From Podocnemis expansa (lineage: Eukaryota > Chordata > Testudines > Podocnemididae): a stretch of 64,000 nt of DNA. Below the pieces are notes generated by a model. It made no database searches. It was not told where the DNA came from and saw nothing but the letters and a program-made list of their open reading frames with translations. This document shows positions 24,956-36,610 of this stretch, piece after piece. Positions within the stretch are counted from its first letter, which is position 1. Each line of letters starts with the position of its first letter. The stretch spans positions 1,389,721 through 1,453,720 of the forward strand of contig ML682092.1 of NCBI GenBank assembly GCA_007922195.1. Direction: 5' to 3'. Position numbers and translations under genes: made by a program.

Positions 24956-25324
24956 CTTGGCAAGATGAAAATGTGTACACTTGTGTTGGTGCAGGGAAGA
25001 AGTTGTTTCATCCTAATCCCTTTATAAAACCACTACACTGCTCTGTTTGACAAAATTAAGAGGAGAGTGATTTATAGGTTTACAGTCGCTGCTGTTCAGG
25101 ATGGAGTACACTCACGACCTGGAGAAGCTTACTAGCTCAAACCAGTGTGGTAGTTTGTTTTTACAGATTCCAGCTTAATGTAGAAATTTAAAAATAAATG
25201 TTATTGGACAAGCAAGGCATCCAACTATTGAAATAAATATTCGTAGTATCAGTGTCTTCCGTCTACCAACCTAGAGCAGCTTGCTTTCTCTAATCAGATT
25301 ATACTGCAGCTCTGATAGATGCTC
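24956..25324. other. TNKS giant intron, nothing recognised
   Basis: Unassigned intronic sequence between two short repeats. Confidence 0.3.
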
Positions 25325-25560
25325 TCTATAGCTCAGCTCAAGTTAGCTTACTAAAAATAGCACTGTAGAGGGTGCAGCTGGGACTCTCACGCCCATCTGA
25401 CATGGTGAGTCTGATGTCAGATGGCTAGCCCATGCCTCTTCTGGAGCTTCAGTGTCCCCATGTGATTTTTAGTGTGATACCTTGAGTCAAGCGGATATGA
25501 ATTTGTCTACGTAGACTGGGAAGCTCACTCCCAGCTGCAGCATGGATATACCTGGAGTGG
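25325..25560. repeat. Palindromic MITE-like repeat
   Basis: The arms 'gctcaagttagctta' and 'actaaaaatagcactgtag' have partial reverse counterparts 'atttttagtgtgatacc' and 'gagtcaagc'. The centre 'tctgacatggtgagtctga' is also self-complementary. It is a degraded, largely palindromic element, and the superfamily is not determinable from the sequence. Confidence 0.5.
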
Positions 25561-25609
25561 CCAGTACGGGTCAGCGACCAGTATTAGGGTGTTTGGATAT
25601 CCTCTAGAG

Positions 25610-25826
25610 CAGTGTTTCCCAACCAGTGTGCCATGGTACACAAATGTGCCATCAGGTCTGAGCAAGGGTGCCACAAAATATTTTGAAAAACTACTCAAAG
25701 TTCTTTGGATTGGTTCACTGGCTCATGAATATTTATAAGTTCATTTGGAAACTATATGGTGGTGTTCCTCAAAATAATTAAAGGTGGCAAGGTGTGCCAC
25801 GGCAGAGAAAATGTTGGGAACCACTG
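25610..25826. mobile_element. hAT-type element, 217 bp
   Basis: Ends are cagtgtttcccaacc and gttgggaaccactg. Flanks ctctagag (25602-25609) and ctccaaag (25827-25834) are an 8-bp target duplication with two mismatches. There is no coding capacity. Confidence 0.85.
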
Positions 25827-25834
25827 CTCCAAAG

Positions 25835-26394
25835 ACTTCTGTTAATAACCATTCGGTATCTTCCCTTTCTTACTTCCATCTCAGCAAAAGGAGGTTATGC
25901 TGCATCATGTCTCTTCCCTGTTAGTTTTTAAAGGTTTCTGTTGGCTCTTCTAGTCAGCCAGAGATAAACAAACTAAATGCATTTTGTCCCATCCTGGGAA
26001 ATAGTATTGTGAACTATTTGCAGTAGGACTTTACCCTCATTTCCAGGCAATATAAGTCCCCATTTTTGTGTTGAAGGCAATGACATGCCAAAATTCTGTT
26101 AGGAAAGGGGAATTTGACATTAGTTGTGCTTTTATTTTATTTTATTTTATTTTTACCTAATAAGTAAATAAAGGTCGAGCTCACCTGCCAGAATCTCACC
26201 CCAAGTGAGTAGAATCTGAATCTGTTTATCTGTTAATCTATCTCAAGTTCTACACCGCTGTTATATACTGGCTTCCCATGACCAGTTCAGCCAGCTCCAG
26301 ATTCTTCTCCTAGAACTGGAAGTTCAGGATCCTGCACACACACACATTTGCCTAGAACTCGAGCATGGAACTGGTATACTGCTTCGTCTCCCAA
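25835..26394. other. TNKS giant intron with ATTTT simple repeat
   Basis: A (TTTTA)n-type pentanucleotide tract of about four units lies at 26129-26152, and a short (CA)n at 26336-26347. Nothing else is recognised. Confidence 0.4.
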
Positions 26395-27490
26395 AGAATC
26401 ATAGAAGATTGGGGTTGTAACGGACTGGAGAAGGTCACTCTGTCTGCCCCTATGCTCAAAGTAGAGCCTATCCCAATTAAATGATCCCAACCAAGATCTC
26501 TTCAAGCCCAGCCAGTTATGCTGCATAGCCTTGAGGATTCAGTGGTTCGTTCAGAAAGCAGTTGCAAAGGTCAGACGTACAATGATTTTTGCTGATCATG
26601 CTTCATTCAGACAGTACATACTTCTGGTAATGGACAGTGAATGCTTTCATGGTTGTTAAGGATGGAAGACTCCATTGCTCATACAGACCATCCTCTGCAA
26701 GGATGTGATTATTCTGTACAGTGATTGTGTAGTGTTTTGTCCTTGGGGAAGATAGTCCATAGGCTGATAGTTCTCACTGACAGGAAATATTTACTCAAAT
26801 TCAGATAAGTTTTTTCCTTTTCTTAATTTTAACCTATTATTCCTAGTTATACCTTCCTAGACCCTGGAGCCACTCTAATGCTTCCTCTTCATTATTGGTG
26901 TTTACACCTTACAAAGGTATGTAGATAAGAGCCTATTTCAGCAGTTTTCAACCAGTGTGCCATGGCAATTGTCCAAGTGCGCTGTGAAATTTTGTACAAT
27001 GGTAATGAAAATCACAACTCGTAAAATACGTGAAAATTAATCATCAAATTAAAAGTGAAGTATCGATCTTTTGATTCTAAGATGTAAACTTTCTAAATGC
27101 AGATGGCCAAAGAGCAAAATTGAGATGACATGTATTTTTTTTTTCTGGTAGATCTGCAAAATTAATTCATTTTGATCCTTCTTTAGCTTGTTGTATGAAC
27201 TGTGCGGCAAACCTCTCTAGTAAGACTGTAGCCATAGTAAATATGATTTTTATGAACAACCAATTCAACTGAAAAAAGTAAGTGTGCCGTAGAATTGTCT
27301 GTCTCATTGAGGTATGCCATGTCACTGAAAAGGTTGAGAACCACTATCCTACTTATACCCCTTCAATCTCCATGTAGCCAAACTTTTAAGATTTTAATAT
27401 TAAGAATGTATAATTGGTACCAACTCTTCTCCCAGACTTCTAGCATCTGTCTGGTTTGAGGTGTCTAGGCCTAATATGAATGCACTACTC
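26395..27490 (-). mobile_element. CR1 LINE, 3' end, minus strand, split by an hAT element
   Basis: It starts with the reversed CR1 tail 'gaatcatagaagattgggg', then 'cctatgctcaaagtag' (reverse of the ggggttgga region), and continues with 'gttttttccttttcttaatt' and 'tattattcctagttata'. The copy is very diverged. After the hAT at 26942-27345 it appears to continue to about 27490 ('aggtgtctaggcctaatatg'). Confidence 0.65.
26942..27345. mobile_element. hAT-type element, about 404 bp
   Basis: The left end is cagttttcaaccagtgtgcc. The right end is aaaggttgagaaccacta, the last base having mutated from the expected G. No convincing 8-bp duplication remains. It sits inside the minus-strand CR1. Confidence 0.7.
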
Positions 27491-28625
27491 TGTGTTACCT
27501 CAGCAGAGTTCTGAACCCAAGAATATTTACTTCTGTGATGCATGCTGTGATGCTTCAGAGTCACAGTAACCGACATATGGGAACACTTTCATGCTACTTA
27601 CAGACAAGTCCTTGGTGAAACTTTTTTTTTTCCTGAGTTATGTATCACAACACTAACTTTACTTTTTCTGATGGGCAGACTTTTCACATTGTCTGTTCTT
27701 GGTAAAACAAATAAAAGAATGAGGAAAAGTATAAGTTTTCTCCTTTTCCGAAAGGGTAGCCGTGTTAGTCTAGTTCAGAAAAACAAGCAAGGTGTCCTGT
27801 GGCACTTAAAGATGTTCTCTCTTTACCTGGTCAGCTCCCATCTGATCTCAGTCTGTTGCAAATTCTCTCCCATTTATACTCTGCCATCATTACTTTAGTT
27901 AAAAAAGATGGACCTTTGTTTAAAGAAGTAACACTTTAATACACAAGCAATCTCAATTTTAAAATTAAATCACTATGTTTTTCAGATCTGCAAATTTTGA
28001 GGAATATGAATTTTTATGAATTTTACCAGACTAAAGCATTCCATTCAATAGGAAAATTAAGTATTTCTGGCTGTGTTCTGAAGATACTGTGATTTCAGTT
28101 AAATTAAAGTTAACTAAATTTAGATTACCACAAGTAAATGCAATTTATACGGTAAACTTTAAAACAGATTTACAAATAAGAGGACAACATAATGGGGATT
28201 GTGCTATCTATCTCAATGCCAGATGTTAATTTGTAGTTCTAACCAAAACACTTAGTTTAACTGTCACCCACAGTTGAGTGAGAAATGTGTTTAAAATCTT
28301 GCAGTCGTTAGCAATTGCCTTTTTATTCTTTCCACAACTTACAGAAATTAATTATGTGGATTGGCTGTTGTGGTTTTGTCATTCAAGAGTTTACAGTTAT
28401 TAGTCCTTCTACATTCAGAAGTAAGACTTAACTTGCTTTCAATGGAACTACATTTAGAAGTTTGCCCATAAAAGATAGTGCTCAACCATGAAATTAGAGA
28501 CCACAAGACTTCTGTTAAATGCCTGAGGGAAAATTAGTGCATTTTGAATAGTTGAGCATTCCGAGTCCTGTGGCTGGTTAACATGTCTGTATGAGTTCTT
28601 TTCTACTCATTGTTAATATTCTATT
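27491..28625. other. TNKS giant intron, mostly unassigned
   Basis: Apart from the Penelope tail piece at 27755-27812, nothing is recognised. The sequence is AT-rich. Confidence 0.35.
27755..27812 (-). mobile_element. Penelope-like tail fragment
   Basis: 'gggtagccgtgttagtctag', 'ttcag', 'gtcctgtggcacttaaag': the outermost 58 bp of the tail in reverse orientation. Confidence 0.7.
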
Positions 28626-28700
28626 ATTTAGATTTTTTTGTCATTGTACAGCACCTAGCATAGTGGAGCCTTGATCCTGATTGGAGCCTCAGAGCTCCAT
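28626..28700 (+). repeat. Ancient SINE-like fragment
   Basis: 'gtacagcacctagcatagtg' followed by 'gagccttgatcctgattgg' is the reverse counterpart of the repeat at 31243-31372 ('ctccattgtgctagatactg'). I place it in an old amniote interspersed family without a firm name. Confidence 0.5.
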
Positions 28701-28739
28701 AGTATCAGGGGTTAAAGTATAATTTGGTGGGCTTGAGAA

Positions 28740-29334
28740 TCCACCTAAATTTCTGAGCCCCCTTCATGCATGTCCGGGCCCTCTTCACCCACCCCAGCTA
28801 CTGCCCCCCCCAACACCTGATTCCCCCACCCCAACTGCTGCCCCCAAAACTCCTGCCCCCATCAGACCCCTCTTTCCCTGTGTCTTGCTCAGCCCCCATC
28901 CCCTTCCCTAAGTTCCCTGCCCCCATGTCCCCACTCCAGCTCTCCTAAGCCCTCACACTCCAGCTCCCCTGTCTTCAGTCCCCCCCCCCTCTTCAGCCCC
29001 CCACCCCCCTCCATGGCTCCCCAGCCCACTGTTCTGACCCCTTCTTCCTACCCTACCCCCCCATGCTGAGGCACCCAGGAGGAGTCCGAGCCCCGCACCG
29101 TGCTCATTCACCTCCAGCGGTGCGCAGACTCTTGAGGGCCGAGGTGGGGGAGAATCGCACCTTTTTCCCCCTCCAGGCTGCGCTCTAAGGCTCCTACCTT
29201 GAGCACAGCCTGCGCATGTGCAGGGGGGCCAGCTGGCACTACACAGCAGGGCAGGCATGCCTCCCCTCCTGTAGCGGTGCCTGCCCTGCAGGAATGCGCT
29301 GACTCCATTTGGCGGGGGAGGGGGGGAATGTTTT
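28740..29334. other. C-rich low-complexity region
   Basis: Strongly C-rich on the + strand (many ccccc runs, 28758-29080), then GC-rich to 29330, giving long artefactual frames on the minus strand (28953-29450). It abuts the 3' side of the minus-strand LINE. It may be the GC-rich interior of an unrecognised element. Confidence 0.4.
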
Positions 29335-29629
29335 TCTAGAGGTACAAATAGTCCGCTTCCACTGTCAAGTTTAAAAGCCTTTGCAAGATTATTGAAGGCT
29401 GTATAAAGAGTCTTTTCTTGTTCTCTACGTTTCTCTTGTAGTTGTCTCAAGAAAACAATTGAGTCGGTAGTAGACCCTTTGGCTCTGAAGGTGCACTGTG
29501 ATTCAGGATAAATTCCGTCTTCCAGGGTCTGAGGTCTACTCAGGACAATTCAGCAAAGTCATTTACCATGATGCTAGGAAGGGAAATGTCGTGATAGTAG
29601 TAGTTAGTTGCTTGTCACCCTTCATTTTA

Positions 29630-30094
29630 TAGAGAATGATGATGATGGTCTCTCATTTCTTGTAATACTGCCTCTTCTTTCCAGCATAGACAGAGCAACT
29701 CATGTTGCAGAAAGCTAGCATTTCCACAGTTTTTGACCTTGGACAGTATGTAGTCTTTTCTGGGGGCCTTCCCATTGCAGAGACCTTGTGTAGCAAGGCT
29801 AAACTCATTGACAGTTGGTTCATCATCAGGTTGATTCATAACAGGCAAGTTTTCAATGGTGGTGTTGATGGCATCCATAACAATATTTTCATCCGAGTAA
29901 AGCTCAGAAAGGTGTTTTATCCAGCAATCTGTCTGCTTAGTATGGTTGTTAATTGTTGCCCCTAATCTTGGTTTCAATGGAGTTGTTTTCTTTGAAGTTG
30001 GACTCAAGTCCTTTTTGATTCCATCATACGTGTTTCTTATTATCTGTGTCAGTTGCAATGTGGATGCTTTCACATAGGTGCAGTTAATAGTCAT
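29630..30094 (-). pseudogene. LINE endonuclease/RT linker, 155-codon remnant frame
   Basis: An open frame with no stop over 155 codons. 'NHTKQTDCWIKHLSELYSDE', then 'NTTIENLPVMNQPDDEPTVN', 'GKAPRKDYI' and 'LCLCWKEEAVLQEMRDH' correspond to the region between the endonuclease and the RT of this LINE family (GKAPG-D-I followed by CW-EG-VPQ-MRD). Gly to Arg after GKAP and several other changes show decay. It lacks both catalytic domains in frame, so it is a retroelement remnant and not a host protein. Confidence 0.7.
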
Positions 30095-30710
30095 TCATGC
30101 ATGTCAAGCAATGTGTTGTACCATGGTTCCTGCTGCTCTCAATACCTGTAAGACTTTCATTTGATTATCCCTTATAGTTGATTTGGGCTGTACGTTTGGC
30201 CTCAATGATTAGTGTCATCTCACTAAAATATGCATCAAACCATCTTATTTTTCTTCTTTCCAAAGACTGACAGGGGTATGATGTAAATTGTGTTCTTCAG
30301 TTGCTCCCACTTCAAGTGGGTGCTTGTGGTACAATCACTGGAGTCATAGGCTTGTTGTAATGCATTGTTGTGTTGCTGTGACTTTCATTGGTTTGCTGTG
30401 GTACTTATGTTAAAGCAAGGATGCCCCCCCCCTTTTTTCTTTTTTTTTTACAACTGGTATTTTCTTTAGTCTAAGTCTGATCTTATCAAAGTGAGGTCTA
30501 TCACAATTAGCACTTTTATAACTGCAAGTTATAAGGATGCTATTATGGTTGATACACGTTGTCATGGTAAGATCCAGCTGGTGCCAATGGTCAGATCTAG
30601 GATGTTCCCAAGACACTCTGTGTCGTGGCTTTGTCTGGAAGATTGAGTTTGTTACCCATGATTGAGCGTCGTCATGACCATGACCAAGATAGGTGGTCCA
30701 TCCATTATAA

Positions 30711-30920
30711 CAGGGGTCTCAAACTCAAATCACCATGAGGGCCGCATGAGGACTAGTGAAGGGCCGCATGAGGGCTAGTATGGTAGCCCGAGAGCCGCAC
30801 CACTAAAACCTTTTCATACAACAAAATTGGAAATATCAGTAAAACTAGTGTCGTTGTGGGCTGCAGGAAATTGCTTTAGGGGCCACATGTGGCTCACGGG
30901 CCGTTTGTTTGAGACCCCTG
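30711..30920. mobile_element. hAT-type element, 210 bp
   Basis: Inverted ends are caggggtctcaaac and gtttgagacccctg (perfect). The 8-bp duplication cattataa is perfect at 30703-30710 and 30921-30928. The interior includes 'gggccgcatgagg' and 'ggccacatgtggctcacggg'. It interrupts the endonuclease part of the minus-strand LINE. Confidence 0.95.
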
Positions 30921-31242
30921 CATTATAATCAGCCCTCATCCTTGCTTTGAAGTCCCCTAGCAGGAAAACGTATTTCTTTCAAAATCCTACTGCTGGTGGT
31001 ATTCAACTGGACATAAAACTGGTCCTTCATGCTAGAAGATGAGGAGAGTGTTAGCGTACATGCTCATGAGGTTAACAGGGCCCTCAGATGTGGAACAAAT
31101 GTAGTGCCAAAATTCTCTCTGATGCAGTGGTAGGGGGATCAGTTGTCTCCAAAACTGAATATAAATATTGAAGCATATACTGCATCATATTAGCTATTTT
31201 TTAATCAGAAATTCAAATTTCCCAAGGCAACACTCATTTCAT

Positions 31243-31372
31243 TATTATTTATATTGTGAGAGTGCGTAGAGTTCCCAGCTCCATTGTGCTAGATACTGTG
31301 CAAACATATAATAAGATGGTCTGCGCCCCAAAGAGCTTAGAATCTAAGTACAGGGCACGAGACCACAGCTGG
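31243..31372 (-). repeat. Ancient SINE-like repeat
   Basis: 'ttattatttatattgtgaga', 'cattgtgctagatactgtgc', 'gccccaaagagcttagaatc' is a widely distributed amniote interspersed repeat. A partial inverse copy is at 28626-28700. Confidence 0.6.
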
Positions 31373-31416
31373 ATATATTATTGTAAGTTATTTTCTATAG
31401 CCTGTATTTTCACTTT

Positions 31417-31612
31417 TCACAGCTCACTTGCTGGTGGATTCTCTGTACCTTAAAGTCTTTAAACCATGATTTGAGGACTTTAATAACTCAATTATAGATG
31501 AGAGGTTTATTATGGGAGTGGGTGGGGAAGGTTATGTGGCCTGAATTGTACAGGAGATCAGACTCACTAGATGATCATATGGTCGCTTTTGACCTTAAAG
31601 TCTATGAGACTA
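31417..31612 (+). repeat. Turtle-type interspersed repeat, 3' part
   Basis: 'gctcacttgctggtgga', 'aaaccatgatttgagga', 'gatcatatggtcgcttttga', 'ccttaaagtctatgagac'. It is the same family as the interrupted minus copy at 10078-11445. Confidence 0.6.
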
Positions 31613-32085
31613 AGCTTCTCATTAAAAAAACAAACCAACAAATACTCATATAGTGTAAAAGTTCAGGAATGTTTGCTATAGATTTTGGCATGTTCAAACT
31701 TGTTTTCTCATTTTCATTAATCAGGAAGATAAAGTGGCAGTAAGAGGTTCTGTGCCTATTTTTGGAACATGTTCATAATACATGCTCATGAGTGATGCAG
31801 TTTGTTTTAGAGAAGGCTATTAAGAGAACAGCATCAAATAGACCCAAGCTGTTGGGATTAGAAAGAGACTGCAGCATAAATTTTAATTGAGGGAGAAGGT
31901 TTGTCACTTTCTCAGAATCCTTTTTGCTTAGTATAACCATATTCAAATAATCATGTTGCCAGGAATCATGACATCTTTCAAAATTGTCAGCTGTATATGA
32001 ACTGTGAATCTGAGACTTTCTCTGATTAGAAACCCCACTGTGCACCCCAGCATTCAAAGACGGTAAAACATACCATCTAAGACTC
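31613..32085. other. TNKS giant intron, nothing recognised
   Basis: No recognisable element. The minus frame 31773-32093 (106 codons) has no domain. Confidence 0.35.
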
Positions 32086-32089
32086 ACTA

Positions 32090-32395
32090 TCAATGTGCAG
32101 TATTCTCATTGCTGCTGCTATTGTGGGCAGGCAGTTTGTTCAACTGAGGCACTCCTCAGTTCAAACTGATGAAAGCTGACTTTGAATTTGTCAAAGCTCG
32201 TTCGACATCGAAGTCCCAGTCAGTTCGAACTGAGGAGTTCGAATTGTCACGGTGTGGCCATGTCAATTTGAACTTACAATGCGTTTCAATTGACATGTTG
32301 CATGGCACCCTGGAAGAAAGAATAGCCCTTTGGCACTCAGTAGTGTGATAGCTGGCTTCTAGTCTCACAATGCTGTAGGAGAAATCCTGTTTGTT
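32090..32395. repeat. MITE-like repeat with nested inverted segments
   Basis: 'actcctcagttcaaactga' and 'cagttcgaactgaggagt' are inverted copies, and 'tgtcaatttgaac' pairs with 'gtttcaattgaca'. This alternating inverted design resembles the repeat at 60888-61376. Superfamily unknown. Confidence 0.5.
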
Positions 32396-32540
32396 TCACA
32401 CAGTGGTCCATTTACTGCAATATTTTACTGGTTTTTCCCCTTGATCTTAGCAGGTTAGTTTAATGATCAGATGCTGTAGTGACATTATCTTGGGAGTCTT
32501 TAGTTTAATTAATTAACATGAGTGTCTCATAGGTACAGTT

Positions 32541-33190
32541 AAATGTTAATTCCATCCCATTGTTTCAAGGCAAAGAATGAAATAAAGAATGTAGGCCACA
32601 CATATAGGGTGGGTGAGTTTTTACGCTGGGAAGAAGGGACTCTGGAAAAAGGTTTGACAAATGTGGTGGCTGATCAGCTGAACATGATTTTCCAGTGTGA
32701 TGCTGTGGTCGAAAGGGCTAATGTGATTTTTAGGATGCAGAAACTGGAATCTTGAGCCAGAACAGACAGGTTATTTCACCTTTGTATTTAGTGCAACCAG
32801 TGGTGGAACAGAGGGTTCAGTTTTGATATCCAGAGTTCAAGAAGGATTTTGATAAATTGGGGAGGGTTCAAAGAGCCATGAGAATGTTTGAAGGGTTCAA
32901 AAACATATTTTATAGTAGTACACTCAAAGAGCTCAGTCTAATTTATCAAAGAGAAGATTGAGGAATGAGTTGATTACAGTCTGTAAGCACCTACATGGGG
33001 GAAAAAAATGGGTTCTTCAGGCTAGTAAAGAAAAGTCTAACACAATCCAGCTGCTGGGAATTGAAGATAGACAAATTCAGATTGGGCATAAGATGTAAAT
33101 TTACCAAAGGTCATGCATGGTAGATTCTCCATCACCAAAAATTTTAAAATCAAGGTTAGAGGTGTTATGGAAAATTTATAAAGGTCTGTG
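32541..33190 (+). mobile_element. CR1-like LINE, diverged 3' half
   Basis: The order of short blocks follows CR1: 'gctgatcagctgaacatga' and 'agggctaatgtgatttttag' (pre-3' coding region), then 'caaagagctcagtctaat', 'gagaagattgaggaatgag' and 'gattctccatcacc'. The terminal CR1 tail is missing. Confidence 0.6.
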
Positions 33191-33394
33191 TGAATCTTTA
33201 TAAAAATAAGACTAACATAGATTGGAAATAAAAACTAGCAGTGTGGTAGGTAAAAATAATGCAGGATAGACAAGTAATAGAGCAAAGTTCAGTGAAAAAT
33301 TGCCAACTCACCAGCAATACAAAGAGCAGTTGTAGGAGAAATAAGAAAGCAAGGACATGTCCATGAAGAAATACAAAGAACAATTGAAGAAAGA

Positions 33395-33620
33395 GCCTTG
33401 TGGTTATCTTGTAGCATATGTATGGTGATGCAAGTTGTTTATTACACAGTATATAAGCTATAGCTGTGACACCAGTGGGGTGGGAAGCTTACTGGTTTTG
33501 CTGGAACTCTGTAACCTTTCCCTTCTTGTACAAGAATAAAAACCTTTTCAATCACTGAGCTGTGGTGTCTGGTACTGATTGGCCCACCTAGGCACCCTAA
33601 ATGGGAGTTTTCCCATAACA
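33395..33620 (+). repeat. Possible solo LTR
   Basis: A TATA-like 'agtatataagc' lies at about 33449, followed 80-90 bp later by 'agaataaaaacc' (polyadenylation-like, about 33532), then 'ttttcccataaca' ending in CA at about 33619. The spacing suits a short solo LTR. I found no partner LTR, no TSD and no coding region, so this is a weak call. Confidence 0.3.
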
Positions 33621-33904
33621 GAGGTTTTTTTCTAAAAGATTTGCTGAAGGAATTATTTTGGGGAAACTTCTATGATCTTTGTCATATAGAAGACCAGACC
33701 TAAATAATCAGTATGTTCCTTTCTGTCTTTGGAATGTAGGAAATCTACATAAAATATGTGCTTCATATGAAGCATAAAGAAGTTATTTGACATTCACCCC
33801 CTCCCCGACTACCACCAAATGCCAAGGTGCAGTACACTGAAAGAGAAGGCCTTTGGAAGTTCTCTGATGTCTGCTTTGACAGCACTTGGAGCAGTGCCCT
33901 ATGT

Positions 33905-34190
33905 ACTCATAATTGAGATCAGATTACGTCACAGAGGTCATGGAAGATGACATTTTCCACTTCCGCCCTGGGATGGCAGGGGGACCATGGAACCCTGAGC
34001 TACCATGGGCAGACCCTGGAGCCCCCACAATGTGGGTGCTGGTTTTCCCACTCCTCCAGTGGAGCTTGGACTTTCATTCCTCCCCTGCAAGTTTTGGACT
34101 TTGGGCCTCCCCCGTCAGTCTCCCACTCCATTTATTTTTAGTTAAAATCACAGACAGGTCACAGGCTTCCGTGAATTGTTGTTTATTCAA
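33905..34190. repeat. MITE-like repeat (probable)
   Basis: 'cacagacaggtcacaggctt', 'ccgtgaattgttgtttattc' at the right and 'cagaggtcatggaag' at the left recall a palindromic turtle repeat built on gtcacggacaggtcac. Only one arm is clear. Confidence 0.35.
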
Positions 34191-36132
34191 TTATGAAGCA
34201 ACAACCCCAAGATTCCATTGCAATAACTACTAAATTCTGTAGGAAAAGCCCTTGCATTCCATGGAAATCTTACTGTATTCTGTTGTCCTGAAGTTTCCTT
34301 GGTGGTATTCCCTTACCTTGATGTAAGTAAATTTATGGCTCAGAGCTGTGAACACATCAGCATAAACACCTCTGATTATTTTTATAATGATTATTTTCAC
34401 GGTGATCTCCAGCCATCTTGATACCACTCTCCTGGAGGTGGCTCCAAGATGTTCTGTAGGCAGCTTGGTGCAGAATCATCTCCCTTGCCAGATGTCTCAG
34501 GGAAAGGAAAGCCTCTTTCATTGACTCATCTTCGTGGCTCCTTGGACTCTGATCCTCTGTTGTCCTTTTGGCTCTCTGGTCTACACTTCTAGTTCCATGG
34601 AACAGTGCAGAGATTTCCAATTAGCAGTTCCATCAGGAAAGAAAGAGACAGCTGATGGAAATATTCTAACAGGATGGAGCCAGCAAACCAAATGACTGCA
34701 GTAAATTGGTAAATTCCATGGTACTCGGGGGAGAAAATGAGGTGTTCTCTGTTCATGAAACAGGGTCTTCATAAGGAAGAATGGGACAGCTCATGCTTCT
34801 AAAAGCTGTGGTTGTACCCCTACTGACTCAGGCTTTGTGTAGATGATAAGTTAGTATATGGCAAGGTGGGGGTATGAATGGTAGTATGCTAACTAGTTGT
34901 GTGGGCCCTCGTAGAACGTGCTGAAAGTTTTCTGATGCATGATAGGATACTGTTGGTGTGCAGTAATAGGGTCCATATGGCCAGTTAGTAGGGCAGGCTA
35001 GTGTGCTGTAGACTTAAACCTCTCTGTTGCACTGATTTGTCTAGCAAACTGGTAAGTGCAGATGTTTTTCCTACAACACGTGAATGATAGCTGCATCTTC
35101 AAGGAAGCATACAGATGTACTGATTAGTAGTCTAGGACAGCTATTGTTTCTGAAATAAAATATTGGAACTACATTAAAAACATAATCTAGGCTCCTTAAA
35201 GTAAGGTAACAGTCCTAGATCTCTATTCAGTCCTAAATACATGTGCTGGGTATGAATGTACAGTGTTCTGTTACAGTTATCACAGACAATGGTAATAATA
35301 GAGTGCAGTTTGGCTGGATGACAAGAAATATCTTAAATACCACATTTAATACTGTATAGTTAATGCTAAATTAGATGTTATGGCTAAACAAATATTACGT
35401 GACTCGCAACTCATTAAATGCTGGTGAATGTTTTTTCTCTGTAAGGCATGTTGCTCTCTTTTGAACAATCTTTTCAACCATGTGCATGCACAAATCAATG
35501 AATGAAAACCCTCAAAGTTAAATCCTATCTCAAACTCCCTGTCCTAACTCAGGGGGAGGATGGGAATAATATCACCTTTTACGTGCTCCTGCAAATGAAG
35601 AAAAGTACACAAAATTTGCTTCTGAATTCCAAGCTTTTAAGGCAGTTAAGCATTTTGTAAATGAGTGTAAGTGGGACAGTTTCACTCAGCTGAAATGGCA
35701 TTTTTATTAACTTGGTTAGGGCATAATTTTGATGATTGGATAGAATATAAGTAGCAAAATATTTTGCCATTTAAAAAGTAGAGTTTGCAAGAGTTGGCCA
35801 TAGTAGGAGGAAACTGTATGAACTAGACACAGTTTGCTATATGTCCACATGTCTGTGCATGCATTTGGTGCACCAAGACATCTGAAGATCTTGGGCCCAG
35901 AGCCAGAGAAAGATAACCCTTCTGCAAAAGGATATGGTGCATTATTCCTTGTTCTGCCATCACACATCACCTCTCCTCCCCAATTTCTCTGTTTGATTTT
36001 TGTAGTCTGAATTAAAAATACTGGCATACTTTTTGAAAACTGATCATGAATTTCTGCATATACTCAGAAACATACTCACATACCTTCATGTATGCCTTGA
36101 GCATTATGTACACATGTTTAGAAATATGCATT

Positions 36133-36180
<48 letters not shown>

Positions 36181-36578
36181 TTTTCAAGGGTCATTATTTA
36201 GTTAGCAGAGCTCAGTTGCCTTAAGAGACTGTCTGGATTCTACCCCCCCCCCCCCCCCCGATTCACCTTACTTATCTGAATTGTCATGTGCAAATAGATC
36301 CAGCTGGGGTGGCTAAAAACAGCTATGGAAGAATCAGTTTCACTAGTTCAATGTATTAATTGAAAAAGAACCTATATAACAATATTGCTCTTCCCAATTT
36401 GTGAAAAATCCTGCATGGGGATCCCCCCAATCATGAGATTGACTTGACTCATGGGATTTTAACTTTACTACATATGAAGTTATGTTTATGTATTTTCTGG
36501 CCTTTGAATCCCTAGGGTTCATTTTTCCAGTTTTATGAAGATTCTGGTATATTAATGTGACGTCAGGGTCTAGGTCTC

Positions 36579-36610
<32 letters not shown>

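Larger units (their letters stand above)
29335..31150 (-). mobile_element. RTE-like LINE relic, minus strand, split by hAT
   Basis: Read on the minus strand, the order is correct for the family. An endonuclease trace lies at about 31130-30930. 'WEHPRSDHWHQLDLTMTT', its conserved end, is at about 30610-30555. The linker is at 30094-29627 with 'WIKHLSELYSDENIVMDAI' and 'LQEMRDHHHH'. The start of the RT is 'LRQLQEKRREQEK..TAFNNLAKAFKL' at 29450-29370. It is truncated before the RT catalytic site. The linker keeps an uninterrupted 155-codon frame. It belongs to the same family as the + strand copy at 1030-4215. Confidence 0.75.

Noticed and set aside
27755..27812. tRNA-derived SINE or tRNA gene
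   Set aside because: The word gggtagccgtgttagtct looked A-box-like, but the same sequence is the reversed outer end of the Penelope-like tail. No cloverleaf forms.
28953..29450. 165-codon minus-strand open frame
   Set aside because: Only its first 30 or so residues match something (the LINE RT start). The rest is translated low-complexity C-rich DNA.
29627..30094. Host gene on the minus strand with a 155-codon frame
   Set aside because: The sequence order matches the linker of an RTE-like LINE, and both flanks continue that LINE.
36132..36182. CRISPR-like or coding repeat (KKER-type frame)
   Set aside because: It is a plain (TTTC)n microsatellite without spacers. The Lys/Glu/Arg frame is its translation.
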